In this document: piece by piece, positions 39,200 to 47,130 of the stretch
How the letters are laid out: the number at the start of each line of letters is the position of its first letter
Numbering within the stretch: the first letter of the stretch is position 1
Source of the DNA: Sphingomonas sp. URHD0057
GTDB taxonomy: Bacteria; Pseudomonadota; Alphaproteobacteria; Sphingomonadales; Sphingomonadaceae
Direction of reading: 5' to 3'
Length of the DNA: 64,000 bases
NCBI RefSeq assembly: GCF_000620665.1
Contig: NZ_JIAU01000008.1
Coordinates: 62,001 to 126,000, forward strand
Notes under the pieces: generated by a model
The model's input: only the letters and a program-made list of their open reading frames with translations
Database searches by the model: none
Told to the model about the DNA's origin: nothing
Made by a program: the position numbers and the translations under genes

Positions 39200-41604
39200 G
39201 CAACCTTCCCGCCGTCGTAAGCGAATGGTTCGACTCCAAGGGCTGGGCGCCGCGGCGGCACCAGCTCGAGATGCTCGAACGCGCCCGCGGCGGTCGGAGC
39301 GCGCTGCTGGTGGCGGCAACGGGTGCCGGGAAGACGCTCGCGGGCTTCCTGCCCAGTATTTGCGAGCTGGCCAACCAGCCCAGCGAAGGCCTGCACACGC
39401 TCTACGTATCGCCGCTCAAGGCGCTCGCGGTCGACGTCCAGCGCAATTTGATCGGGCCGATCGAGGAGATGAGCCTGCCGATCCGGGTCGAGACGCGCAC
39501 CGGCGACACGCCCTCCGATCGCAAGGCACGGCAGCGGGTGAAGCCGCCGCAAATGCTGCTGACGACGCCGGAGTCGCTGAGCCTGCTGCTGAGCTATCCC
39601 GACGCCGCGACGATGTTCGAGGGACTTCGGACAATCGTCGTCGACGAGCTTCACGCTTTCGCCAGGGAGAAGCGCGGCGACCTCCTATCGCTGTCGATGT
39701 CGCGGCTGCAAACGCTGGCGCCCGGGCTGCGCCGGGTGGGGCTGTCGGCAACGATCAGCGATCCCGACGCGTATCGCTCATGGCTGGCGCCGGACGCCGA
39801 CATGGAGCTGGTCGACCTCGTCATCGGCGATCCCGGTGCCGAGCCCGACCTGTCGATCTTGATTCCCGAGAACAAGATCCCGTGGGGCGGTCACTCGGGC
39901 TATCACGCGATCGCCGACGTCATGCGGCTGATCGAGCAGCATAAAACCACGCTCGTCTTCAGCAACACGCGCGGCCTTGCCGAGCTGATCTTCCAGAAGC
40001 TGTGGGACGAAAACGACCAGGGCCTGCCGATCGGCATCCATCACGGCAGCCTGTCGGTCGAGGCGCGGCGCCGGGTCGAAGCCGCAATGGCCGCAAACAA
40101 GCTGCGCGGCCTGGTCGCAACCGCCAGCCTCGACCTCGGCATCGACTGGGGCGACATCGACCTCGTGATCCAGATGGGTGCGCCCAAGGGCAGCTCCCGC
40201 CTGCTCCAGCGGATTGGCCGCGCCAACCACCGGTTGGACGAGCCGAGCAAGGGCATCATCGTCCCCGGCAACCGCTTCGAATATCTCGAAGCGCGCGCCG
40301 CGCTCGACGCGATCGACGACGGAGAGCTCGACCCCGAAGTATTCCGGCCCGGCGCGCTCGATGTGCTCGCCCAACACATCCTCGCGATGGCGGTCGCCGC
40401 ACCGTTCCAGCAGGACGAGTTGCTTCGGGAAATTCACTCGGCCGCGCCGTATGCCGGGCTCAAGCCTGAGACGTTCGAGGAAATCCTCAATTTCATCGCC
40501 ACCGGCGGCTATGCGCTCAAGGCCTATGATCGCTTTCGCCGGCTGGTGCCCGAGACGGGCGGCATGTGGCGCATCGCCAAGCCTGCGGTCGCCCAGCAGC
40601 ACCGTCTAAACGCGGGAGTCATCGTCGAGCAGCCGCTGATGAGCGTCCGCTTCAAGAACGGCCGCAAGCTCGGCACCGTCGAGGAAGGGTTCGCATCCGC
40701 CTTGGCGCCCGGCGACCGCTTCTTTTTCGCCGGCCTCAGCCTGGAGGTCGAGCAGTTCAAGGATACGGACATCATTGTCCACGCGTCGTCCAAGCGCGGA
40801 CAAATCGTCACCTACGGCGGGCAGCGGATGTCGATGTCGACCCATCTCGCCAACCGGGTCCGGCAGATGCTCGCCGACCGCAACGATTGGTCGCGTTTTC
40901 CCGACGATGTCCGCGAATGGCTCGAAGTGCAGTCCGAGCGCTCGGTGCTGCCGGAGCCGCACCAGCTGCTGGTCGAGACCTTCCCGCACGAGGGCCAGCA
41001 TTTCATGGTCGCCTACAGCTTCGAGGGCTGGAACGCGCATCAGTCGCTCGGCATGCTGATCACGCGCCGGATGGAGAGCGCCGGATTGAAGCCCTTCGGC
41101 TTCGTCGCCAACGACTATGCGCTGGCCTGCTACGGCCTCGAACCGATCACCGACCCGAAAGCGCTGTTCTCGGCCGACATCCTGGAGCAGGAGTTCGTCG
41201 ACTGGGTCGAAAGCTCGTACCTGCTCAAAACCGCATTCCGCGAGGTGGCGGTGATCGGTGGGTTGGTCGAACGGCAGCATCCGGGGAAGAGGAAAACCGG
41301 GCGGCAGGTCAGCTTCTCGACCGACCTCATCTACGACGTGCTCCGGCGCTACGAGCCCCAGCACCTGCTGCTCCGCGCCGCATGGGATGATGCGCGGCGG
41401 CGGATGACCGAACTCGGCCGCCTCGTCCGCCTGGTCGACCGCGCGTCCGCGACCATGCTGCATGTCGAGACCGGCCGGATCACCCCGATGGCGGTGCCGC
41501 TGATGGTCATCGTCGGCCGCGAATCGCTGCCGCCCGGCGCCGAGGCCGACGAAGCGCTGCTGACGCAAGCCGAAGCGCTCGCAGCCGAAGCGATGCAATT
41601 GTAA
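39196..41604 (+). CDS. Ligase-associated DEXH-box helicase (Lhr family)
   Basis: About 802 residues. Walker A is VAATGAGKTLAGFL, Walker B DELHAF, motif III LSATISD, motif VI RIGRANHR, followed by the Lhr-type winged-helix and C-terminal core. The upstream WAPRRHQLEML is the Q-motif and must be part of the protein, yet the first ATG (39271) lies inside it. The frame is open only back to 39190 and the best start is CTG 39196, overlapping the previous stop (CTGA). This helicase acts with the ligase-associated exonuclease in repair of DNA damage such as crosslinks. Confidence 0.88.
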   Translation: MSNLPAVVSEWFDSKGWAPRRHQLEMLERARGGRSALLVAATGAGKTLAGFLPSICELANQPSEGLHTLYVSPLKALAVDVQRNLIGPIEEMSLPIRVETRTGDTPSDRKARQRVKPPQMLLTTPESLSLLLSYPDAATMFEGLRTIVVDELHAFAREKRGDLLSLSMSRLQTLAPGLRRVGLSATISDPDAYRSWLAPDADMELVDLVIGDPGAEPDLSILIPENKIPWGGHSGYHAIADVMRLIEQHKTTLVFSNTRGLAELIFQKLWDENDQGLPIGIHHGSLSVEARRRVEAAMAANKLRGLVATASLDLGIDWGDIDLVIQMGAPKGSSRLLQRIGRANHRLDEPSKGIIVPGNRFEYLEARAALDAIDDGELDPEVFRPGALDVLAQHILAMAVAAPFQQDELLREIHSAAPYAGLKPETFEEILNFIATGGYALKAYDRFRRLVPETGGMWRIAKPAVAQQHRLNAGVIVEQPLMSVRFKNGRKLGTVEEGFASALAPGDRFFFAGLSLEVEQFKDTDIIVHASSKRGQIVTYGGQRMSMSTHLANRVRQMLADRNDWSRFPDDVREWLEVQSERSVLPEPHQLLVETFPHEGQHFMVAYSFEGWNAHQSLGMLITRRMESAGLKPFGFVANDYALACYGLEPITDPKALFSADILEQEFVDWVESSYLLKTAFREVAVIGGLVERQHPGKRKTGRQVSFSTDLIYDVLRRYEPQHLLLRAAWDDARRRMTELGRLVRLVDRASATMLHVETGRITPMAVPLMVIVGRESLPPGAEADEALLTQAEALAAEAMQL

Positions 41605-41633
41605 TCGCTCAGCTTCTCTGCGACTCTGTCGCC

Positions 41634-41915
41634 ATGCTTCGCGCGCTGATCATCCTGTTTCCGCTCGCCCTCGGCGGCTGCGTGGTCGGCGCGGTGGCGC
41701 AGACCGCGGTCGATGTCGTCACTCTTCCGGTCAAGGTTGCGTCGGCCGGCGTCGACGCCGCGACGACCAGCCAGTCCGAGGCGGATGAGAAGCGCGGCCG
41801 CGAGATCCGCAAGGCGGAAGAGGAACGCGGCCGGCAATTGCGGCTGGCCGAGGAGCGCTGCCGCAAGAGCAGACCGCTCCCGACCGACGACTGCTCGTCC
41901 TACCGCCCGCGCTGA
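41634..41915 (+). CDS. Small lipoprotein with charged helical tail
   Basis: 93 residues: signal MLRALIILFPLALGGC with lipobox LGGC, a hydrophobic stretch (VVGAVAQTAVDVVTLPVKVA), then a highly charged helix EADEKRGREIRKAEEERGRQ, and a short C-terminus with two Cys (ERCRK, DDCSSYRPR). No known domain. It probably sits in the outer membrane with its helix in the periplasm. It follows the helicase by 29 bases on the same strand, and its 3' end overlaps the convergent M20-like gene. Confidence 0.6.
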   Translation: MLRALIILFPLALGGCVVGAVAQTAVDVVTLPVKVASAGVDAATTSQSEADEKRGREIRKAEEERGRQLRLAEERCRKSRPLPTDDCSSYRPR

Positions 41916-43423
41916 CCGCGCCGCCCGCCGGACTGCCCGGTCATCGCCGCCAGCTCGTAGAGATAATCGACGTAAAACATCGCCGATTCGTCGAGTCCCG
42001 CGACCTTGGGGGTGTTGCTGTCGATCAAATACCATTCGTCGGGCGCGTGCGCGCCGCCGCCGGTGCCGAGCCCGAAGCCGACCGCGGCCAGCTTCAGCGG
42101 CGGGCCGGTAAAGGTCACGCCCGGCCATGAGCCCGGCTGGCGCGGGTTGATCGAATATTCGACTCCCGCCTTCCTGAGCGCCGCCATTTGTGATTTGACG
42201 AGGAGACTGTTCTCGTCGGTCTCGGTCGGACTGTAACCGCCGCTGACGTTGACGATGATATCGCCAAAGCCGCGCTTGGCGAGGTGCGCCTTGAGCTTCG
42301 CTTCGGCTTCCTCGCGGGTCATGTCGGGCACCAGACGAAGGTCGAGCTTGGCTTCGGCGCGGCCGGGGAGCACGGTCTTGCCGCCCGGGCCCGTGTAGCC
42401 GCTGACCAGGCCTTCGATATTGACCGTCGGCTGCGACGCGAGCCGGTACGAGGCGGTCAGATAATCCTCATCCTTGTACCAATGCCTGATGCCGAGCTGT
42501 TTCATAACGTCGGCTTCGTTGGACTTGGACACGCCCTCGGCGATCAGCGCCCTCTGGCGCGGCGACAGGGGCTTCACATTCTCGAACCAGCCGTCGATCG
42601 CGGGGGTCTGCCCGTCCTCCGCGACCAACGTATCGAGCGCCTTGACCAGCCGCCACACCGGGCTGTCGACATTGGCCTTGAGGCTGGAGTGAACGTCCTT
42701 GGCCGGGCCGCGCCCCCAATGCTCGCCGCTGGAGATCAGCTGTACTTCCATCACGCCCTTGGCACCCAGGTCGATGGTCGTCGCGCCGTTGCTCTCCTGC
42801 CCCGCGCCGGGGATGAACACCCCAACCACCTTCTGCATCGCCGGCAACACTTCGGGGTTCTGGACGATTTGCTTGAAATGCGGCGAAGCGATCTCTTCTT
42901 CGCCTTCGGCGACCAGCACGAGGTTCACCGGGAGCTTGCGCCCGGTCGCCTTGAACGCGTGGAGCGCGGCCAGGAATGCGGTCTCCGGGCCCTTCTGGTT
43001 GACCGCGCCGCGGCCGATGATCGCCTTACCTTCGGGCCGATCGACCAGCCGCCCTTCGAGCGGCGGCGACGACCATTCCGACGGCACGTATTGTTTGACG
43101 TCGTACATGAAATAGAGGCCAAGCGTCGTCGGGGCGCCGGCGTCGAGCGTCGCGAACACGCCGGGCACGCCGTCGGTCTGGATCACCTTCGCCTGCTGGA
43201 AGCCGGCGTCGAGCAGCAACTGGCGCATATAGTCCGCGCCGCCTTCGACGTTGAGCTTTTCGGCGGCGATGGTCGGATGCGCAATCCAGTCCTGCAGCCG
43301 CTTGAGGCTGGCGGGGTGCGCCGCCTTGAGCGCGGCCGCGAGTTCCGGGCGGTTCGGAGTCTCGGCCATTGCAGCGGTGGATAGCAGGGCCGCGCAAGTG
43401 GCGGCGAAGGCGCGCATTTTCAT
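41900..43423 (-). CDS. M20-fold secreted protein with altered metal-ligand positions
   Basis: 507 residues with signal peptide MKMRAFAATCAALLSTAAMA. The overall order matches the dipeptidase (CNDP/DUG1) branch of M20, with EGEEEIASPHF and a C-terminal GAHAPDEWYL His. The first metal His (GHYDV) is Met in YFMYDVKQ (residue 106) and the bridging Asp (DDKGP) is Asn in VNQKGPE (residue 142). These changes may define a distinct subgroup, or a protein that binds peptides without classic dinuclear zinc chemistry. Peptidase activity should not be assumed. Confidence 0.75.
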   Translation of the reverse strand: MKMRAFAATCAALLSTAAMAETPNRPELAAALKAAHPASLKRLQDWIAHPTIAAEKLNVEGGADYMRQLLLDAGFQQAKVIQTDGVPGVFATLDAGAPTTLGLYFMYDVKQYVPSEWSSPPLEGRLVDRPEGKAIIGRGAVNQKGPETAFLAALHAFKATGRKLPVNLVLVAEGEEEIASPHFKQIVQNPEVLPAMQKVVGVFIPGAGQESNGATTIDLGAKGVMEVQLISSGEHWGRGPAKDVHSSLKANVDSPVWRLVKALDTLVAEDGQTPAIDGWFENVKPLSPRQRALIAEGVSKSNEADVMKQLGIRHWYKDEDYLTASYRLASQPTVNIEGLVSGYTGPGGKTVLPGRAEAKLDLRLVPDMTREEAEAKLKAHLAKRGFGDIIVNVSGGYSPTETDENSLLVKSQMAALRKAGVEYSINPRQPGSWPGVTFTGPPLKLAAVGFGLGTGGGAHAPDEWYLIDSNTPKVAGLDESAMFYVDYLYELAAMTGQSGGRRGQRGR

Positions 43424-43519
43424 ATCCGTGATTCTCCCCCAAGATCAGGCCAGCAGCTAAAAGGGGAACGACGGCAAAGTCCAGATGGACAGGGTGCCGA
43501 CGACCGGGAATAGCGAAGC

Positions 43520-43969
43520 ATGCGCTACTTCCTCGACACCGAATATAATGGCTGGGGCGGCAATTTGCTCAGCCTGGCGCTGGTCTCCGAGCACGGCGAG
43601 GAGCTGTATCTGACGCTGGCTTGGAACGGCGCGCTCGAGCCATGGGTCGAACGCAACGTGGTGCCGTACCTCGACACGGTTCCCGAGCCACTGATCTCTC
43701 CGCGGCTGAGCCGGGCAGACGCGGCGCGAACCGTCGCGCATTTCCTCGCCGGCGACGCCGAGCCGTTGATCGTCGCCGACTGGCCCGAGGACATCGCGCT
43801 GATCAGCGCGCTGCTCGTCACCGGGCCGGGAATGATGGTCGAAGTGCCGCCGATCACCTTCAGGTTCGTCGAGCTCAGCGGCTTCAGCACCGCCGCCAAC
43901 AGCAAGGTGCCACATAACGCGCTGCACGATGCGCGCGCGCTGCGCGATCACATCCTCGGGCTGGAATGA
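43520..43969 (+). CDS. DEDD-type 3'-5' exoribonuclease-like protein
   Basis: 149 residues with the DEDD signature in order: DTEYNG (Asp6, Glu8) at the N-terminus, Asp in IVADWPEDIAL and a final HNALHDARAL with the catalytic His and Asp (DEDDh). The length and start MRYFLDTEYNG fit the Rv2179c-like (DUF5051) RNase T-related group, which trims RNA 3' ends. Stands alone, four bases from the end of the convergent HxlR regulator. Confidence 0.75.
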   Translation: MRYFLDTEYNGWGGNLLSLALVSEHGEELYLTLAWNGALEPWVERNVVPYLDTVPEPLISPRLSRADAARTVAHFLAGDAEPLIVADWPEDIALISALLVTGPGMMVEVPPITFRFVELSGFSTAANSKVPHNALHDARALRDHILGLE

Positions 43970-43972
43970 CGC

Positions 43973-44473
43973 TTATTCGGCGGCAGTGCGGAAGGAGCTG
44001 ATCCGCTCGCCCTCGCGGTCGACCCACGTCAGATCATGCAGCGAAAGCTCGCGGCCGTCGTGGGCGAGCACGCAGATCTTGCGCACTGGCTTGCCGTCGC
44101 GCCGGTCGGCGAGCACGATCTCCATCTTGCCATAGCCCCATTCGTCGCCCCACTGCCGCATCGCGAGTACGACCGGGAGCAGGCCTTCGCCCTTGGGGGT
44201 CAGCGAATAGATGACACGGCGGCGGTCGGCGGGATCGGGCGAGCGCTCGAGGATCCCGCCGGCGACCATCTTGCTCAGCCGGTCGGAGAGGATGTTGCGG
44301 GCAATCCCGAGGCCGGCCTGGAATTCCTCGAAATGATGAAGCCCGTTGAACGTCCCGCGAAGGATGAGGAACGCCCACTTTTCCCCGATCAGGTCCACGG
44401 CCGCCGGGATCGGACACGAAAGCGCGGCTTCCTTGAAGCGATCGATGTCCGACGTGAGCGTGTCTGCCGGCAT
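43973..44473 (-). CDS. HxlR-family transcriptional regulator
   Basis: 166 residues. The N-terminal CPIPAAVDLIGEKWAFLILR with its Cys is the HxlR (DUF24) opening, followed by a winged helix (FEEFQAGLGIARNILSDRLS, then GILERSPDPADRRRVIYSLT). Single-Cys members sense electrophiles or oxidants. The extra C-terminal 50 residues (VLADRRDGKPVRKICVLAHD) are typical of the sphingomonad type. It diverges from the 106-residue periplasmic protein gene, and the shared spacer holds an inverted repeat it may bind. Confidence 0.87.
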   Translation of the reverse strand: MPADTLTSDIDRFKEAALSCPIPAAVDLIGEKWAFLILRGTFNGLHHFEEFQAGLGIARNILSDRLSKMVAGGILERSPDPADRRRVIYSLTPKGEGLLPVVLAMRQWGDEWGYGKMEIVLADRRDGKPVRKICVLAHDGRELSLHDLTWVDREGERISSFRTAAE

Positions 44474-44556
44474 TACACCTTACTCCCCTGCCGAATCTCA
44501 TCAAAGCACACAACGGTTCCAAAAAACAGTTGCTGAATGATACTGAACGCGCTATT

Positions 44557-44575
44557 TAGTTTCAAATCGCAACTA
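44557..44575. promoter_or_regulatory. Inverted repeat in the HxlR divergent region (candidate operator)
   Basis: TAGTT-N9-AACTA forms an exact palindrome in the 119-base spacer, 17 bases before the start of the periplasmic-protein gene, in the place where a repressor would block it. Binding by the adjacent HxlR protein is inferred. Confidence 0.4.
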
Positions 44576-44592
44576 TAACAGGAGGCACCGCG

Positions 44593-44913
44593 ATGTTCCG
44601 TTCCGCTCTCGCCCTTTCGGCTTTTGTGCTGGCGGCCGCGCCGGCAGCCGCAGCGAGCTATTCGGCAAAGCTCGCCGAGCCGACGACCGACCGCTTCATC
44701 GCCCGCGACATTGTCTGGAGTTGTGGTCCCCAGGCGTGCCAGGGCGCGACCGACAACGGCCGTCCGGTCGTCCTCTGCCAGTCGCTAGCCAAGCGCGCCG
44801 GGCGCGTCGATTCGTTCGTGATCAATGGCTTTGCGCTTTCTCCGGCCGAGCTCGATCGCTGCAACGCTTCGGCCAAGGCGGCGGCCGACCAGAAGCTCGC
44901 GGCCAAGCAATAA
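44593..44913 (+). CDS. Small periplasmic protein with paired cysteines (CC_3515-like)
   Basis: 106 residues; signal peptide MFRSALALSAFVLAAAPAAA, then ASYSAKLAEP, IARDIVWSCGPQACQGATDN, RPVVLCQSLAKRAGRVDSF and LDRCNASAKAA, giving four Cys in the mature part. I recognise this as the small extra-cytoplasmic family typified by Caulobacter CC_3515; no function is known. GGAGG lies 7 bases before the ATG. It is divergent from the HxlR gene and probably its target, and a GC hairpin ends it. Confidence 0.7.
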   Translation: MFRSALALSAFVLAAAPAAAASYSAKLAEPTTDRFIARDIVWSCGPQACQGATDNGRPVVLCQSLAKRAGRVDSFVINGFALSPAELDRCNASAKAAADQKLAAKQ

Positions 44914-44922
44914 ACCTCCCTC

Positions 44923-44955
44923 GGGGCCGCGACTCGATCCCCTCCCCGCGGCCCC
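44923..44955 (+). terminator. Intrinsic terminator-like hairpin
   Basis: GGGGCCGCG pairs perfectly with CGCGGCCCC over a 15-base loop, starts 9 bases after the periplasmic-protein stop and is followed by ACCCTTCTTT, a weak T-rich tail. It would separate that gene from rsh. Confidence 0.55.
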
Positions 44956-45006
44956 ACCCTTCTTTCGCGCTTGCACAAAAGCGCCCGCCCGCCCCATCTT
45001 AGCGCC

Positions 45007-47097
45007 GTGCTGAGGCAATATGAGCTGGTCGAGAAGATCAGGACCTATGACCCCGATGCGGACGAGGGCCTGATCAACCGCGCCTACGTCTTCTCGATGA
45101 AGGCGCATGGCAGCCAGGTTCGCGCCTCCGGCGATCCCTATTTCAGCCACCCGATCGAGGTCGCCGGGATCCTCACCGACCTGAAGCTTGACGACCAGAC
45201 GATCGTCACCGCGATCCTCCACGACACGATCGAGGATACGCTGGCCACCACCGAGGAAATCGAACGGCTGTTCGGCAAGGACGTCGCTCGCCTGGTCGAC
45301 GGGGTCACCAAGCTGTCGAAGATCGAGGCGCAATCGGAGAATGAGCGCGCCGCCGAAAATCTTCGCAAGTTCCTGCTGGCGCTCAGCGACGACATTCGCG
45401 TGCTGCTGGTGAAGCTCGCCGATCGCCTGCACAACATGCGCACACTCCATCATATCCCGTCGGAGGAGAAGCGCCACCGGATCGCACGCGAGACGATGGA
45501 TATCTATGCCCCGCTGGCCGAGCGTATCGGCATGTACGAGATGATGACCGAGATGCAGACGCTCGCCTTCCGCGAGCTCGAGCCGGACGCCTACGCCTCG
45601 ATCACCCGGCGCTTCAAGCAGCTGCACGAGCAGGGCGGCGATCTCGTCAGTCGCATCGGCCTCGGGCTCCAGCTTTACCTCGCCGACAATGGCCTCGAGG
45701 CGGAGGTCATCGGCCGCCAGAAGCATCCCTATTCGATCTGGAAGAAGATGGCCGAGCGGCACATCAGCTTCGAGCAATTGTCCGACGTCATGGCGTTTCG
45801 GATCATCGTCGCCGACCCCACCGAATGCTACCGCGCACTCGGCCTGATCCATCGCCGCTGGCCGATGGTCCCCGGCCGCTTCAAGGATTACATCTCGACC
45901 CCCAAGCGCAACGGCTACCGCTCCCTGCACACGTCGGTGATCCACGATTCCAAGATGCGGATCGAGATCCAGATCCGCGACCGGGGGATGCACGACCAGG
46001 CCGAGCGCGGGCTGGCGGCGCACTGGGCCTACAAGGAAGGCAAGCCGGCCGCCGATATCCATGTCCCCTGGGTCGATGACCTGGTCGAGATTCTGGAACA
46101 TGCGGAAAGCCCGGAAGAACTGCTCGAGCACACCCGGATGGCGATGTACCAGGATCGGATCTTCGCCTTCACTCCGAAGGGCGAGCTGATCCAGCTGCCC
46201 AAGGGCGCGACGCCGGTCGACTTCGCTTATGCCGTGCACACCGATCTCGGCGACCGCACCGTCGGGGCCAAGGTCAACGGCCGCGTCGTCCCGCTGCGGA
46301 CGATGCTCGAGAACGGCGACCAGGTCGAAATCCTCGCATCCGAAGCGCAGCACCCGCAGCCCTCCTGGTTACGCTTCGTCACCACCGGCAAGGCCCGCGC
46401 CGGCGTTCGCCGATTCGTCCGCCACAAGGAGCGCGAGGAAACGGTCGAGCTTGGCCGCAAGATCTATGACGAGATCGTCGCGCGCTTGCCCGCCGAACTC
46501 GACAAGGACGCGCTCAAGCGCGCGCTCAAGAAGCTGAAGATCGAGGGCGAGGACGAGCTGATGATCGCGATCGCGCGCAAGCGCGTAAACGACGAAGCGC
46601 TGATGGAAGCGCTGATGCCCGGCTCAGCCGGCGCCGACGTCGCCCCGCGTCCGCTCGGTCAACGCCAGGCCATCTCGATCAAAGGCCTGACACCCGGCGT
46701 CGCCTACCATCTCGCGAGCTGCTGCCATCCGATTCCCGGCGACCGCATCGTCGGGCTGCGCCGCGAAGACGAGGAGATCGAGGTGCATGTCATCGGCTGC
46801 GACACGCTGGCCAGCGGAGTCGATGCCGATTGGCTCGACCTCGCCTGGGGCGAAGGCTCAGACGGCGGCGCGGCGCGGCTCGCGGTGATCCTTCGCGACA
46901 TTCCGGGCGCGCTTGGAACGATGTCCGGCATCCTCGGCGCGAAGCACGCCAACATCATCAATCTTCAGCTCGTCCACCGCGACGGCAACTTCCACACCTT
47001 TCACCTCGACATCGAGGTACACGATCTCGCGCACCTGCACGCGATCATCGCTGCGCTTCGGGATGCCGAGCCGGTTTCGAGCGTCGAGCGGATCTGA
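45007..47097 (+). CDS. rsh: Bifunctional (p)ppGpp synthetase/hydrolase (RSH, RelA/SpoT)
   Basis: 696 residues from GTG (MLRQYELVEKIRTYDPDADE), the usual sphingomonad start. The hydrolase HD domain is intact (SHPIEVAGILTDL, ILHDTIEDT), the synthetase has RFKDYISTPKRNGYRSLHTS with the catalytic Glu in MRIEIQIRDRGMHDQAE, then TGS (FAFTPKGELIQLPKGATPVD), a Zn-finger CCHPIPGDRI and a C-terminal ACT domain. It makes and degrades the alarmone ppGpp in starvation. Both domains look active, as expected for the single RSH of alphaproteobacteria. Confidence 0.95.
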   Translation: MLRQYELVEKIRTYDPDADEGLINRAYVFSMKAHGSQVRASGDPYFSHPIEVAGILTDLKLDDQTIVTAILHDTIEDTLATTEEIERLFGKDVARLVDGVTKLSKIEAQSENERAAENLRKFLLALSDDIRVLLVKLADRLHNMRTLHHIPSEEKRHRIARETMDIYAPLAERIGMYEMMTEMQTLAFRELEPDAYASITRRFKQLHEQGGDLVSRIGLGLQLYLADNGLEAEVIGRQKHPYSIWKKMAERHISFEQLSDVMAFRIIVADPTECYRALGLIHRRWPMVPGRFKDYISTPKRNGYRSLHTSVIHDSKMRIEIQIRDRGMHDQAERGLAAHWAYKEGKPAADIHVPWVDDLVEILEHAESPEELLEHTRMAMYQDRIFAFTPKGELIQLPKGATPVDFAYAVHTDLGDRTVGAKVNGRVVPLRTMLENGDQVEILASEAQHPQPSWLRFVTTGKARAGVRRFVRHKEREETVELGRKIYDEIVARLPAELDKDALKRALKKLKIEGEDELMIAIARKRVNDEALMEALMPGSAGADVAPRPLGQRQAISIKGLTPGVAYHLASCCHPIPGDRIVGLRREDEEIEVHVIGCDTLASGVDADWLDLAWGEGSDGGAARLAVILRDIPGALGTMSGILGAKHANIINLQLVHRDGNFHTFHLDIEVHDLAHLHAIIAALRDAEPVSSVERI

Positions 47098-47130
47098 CGT
47101 TTCTCCCTGGCCGAAGGCTGGGAGGGGCAA

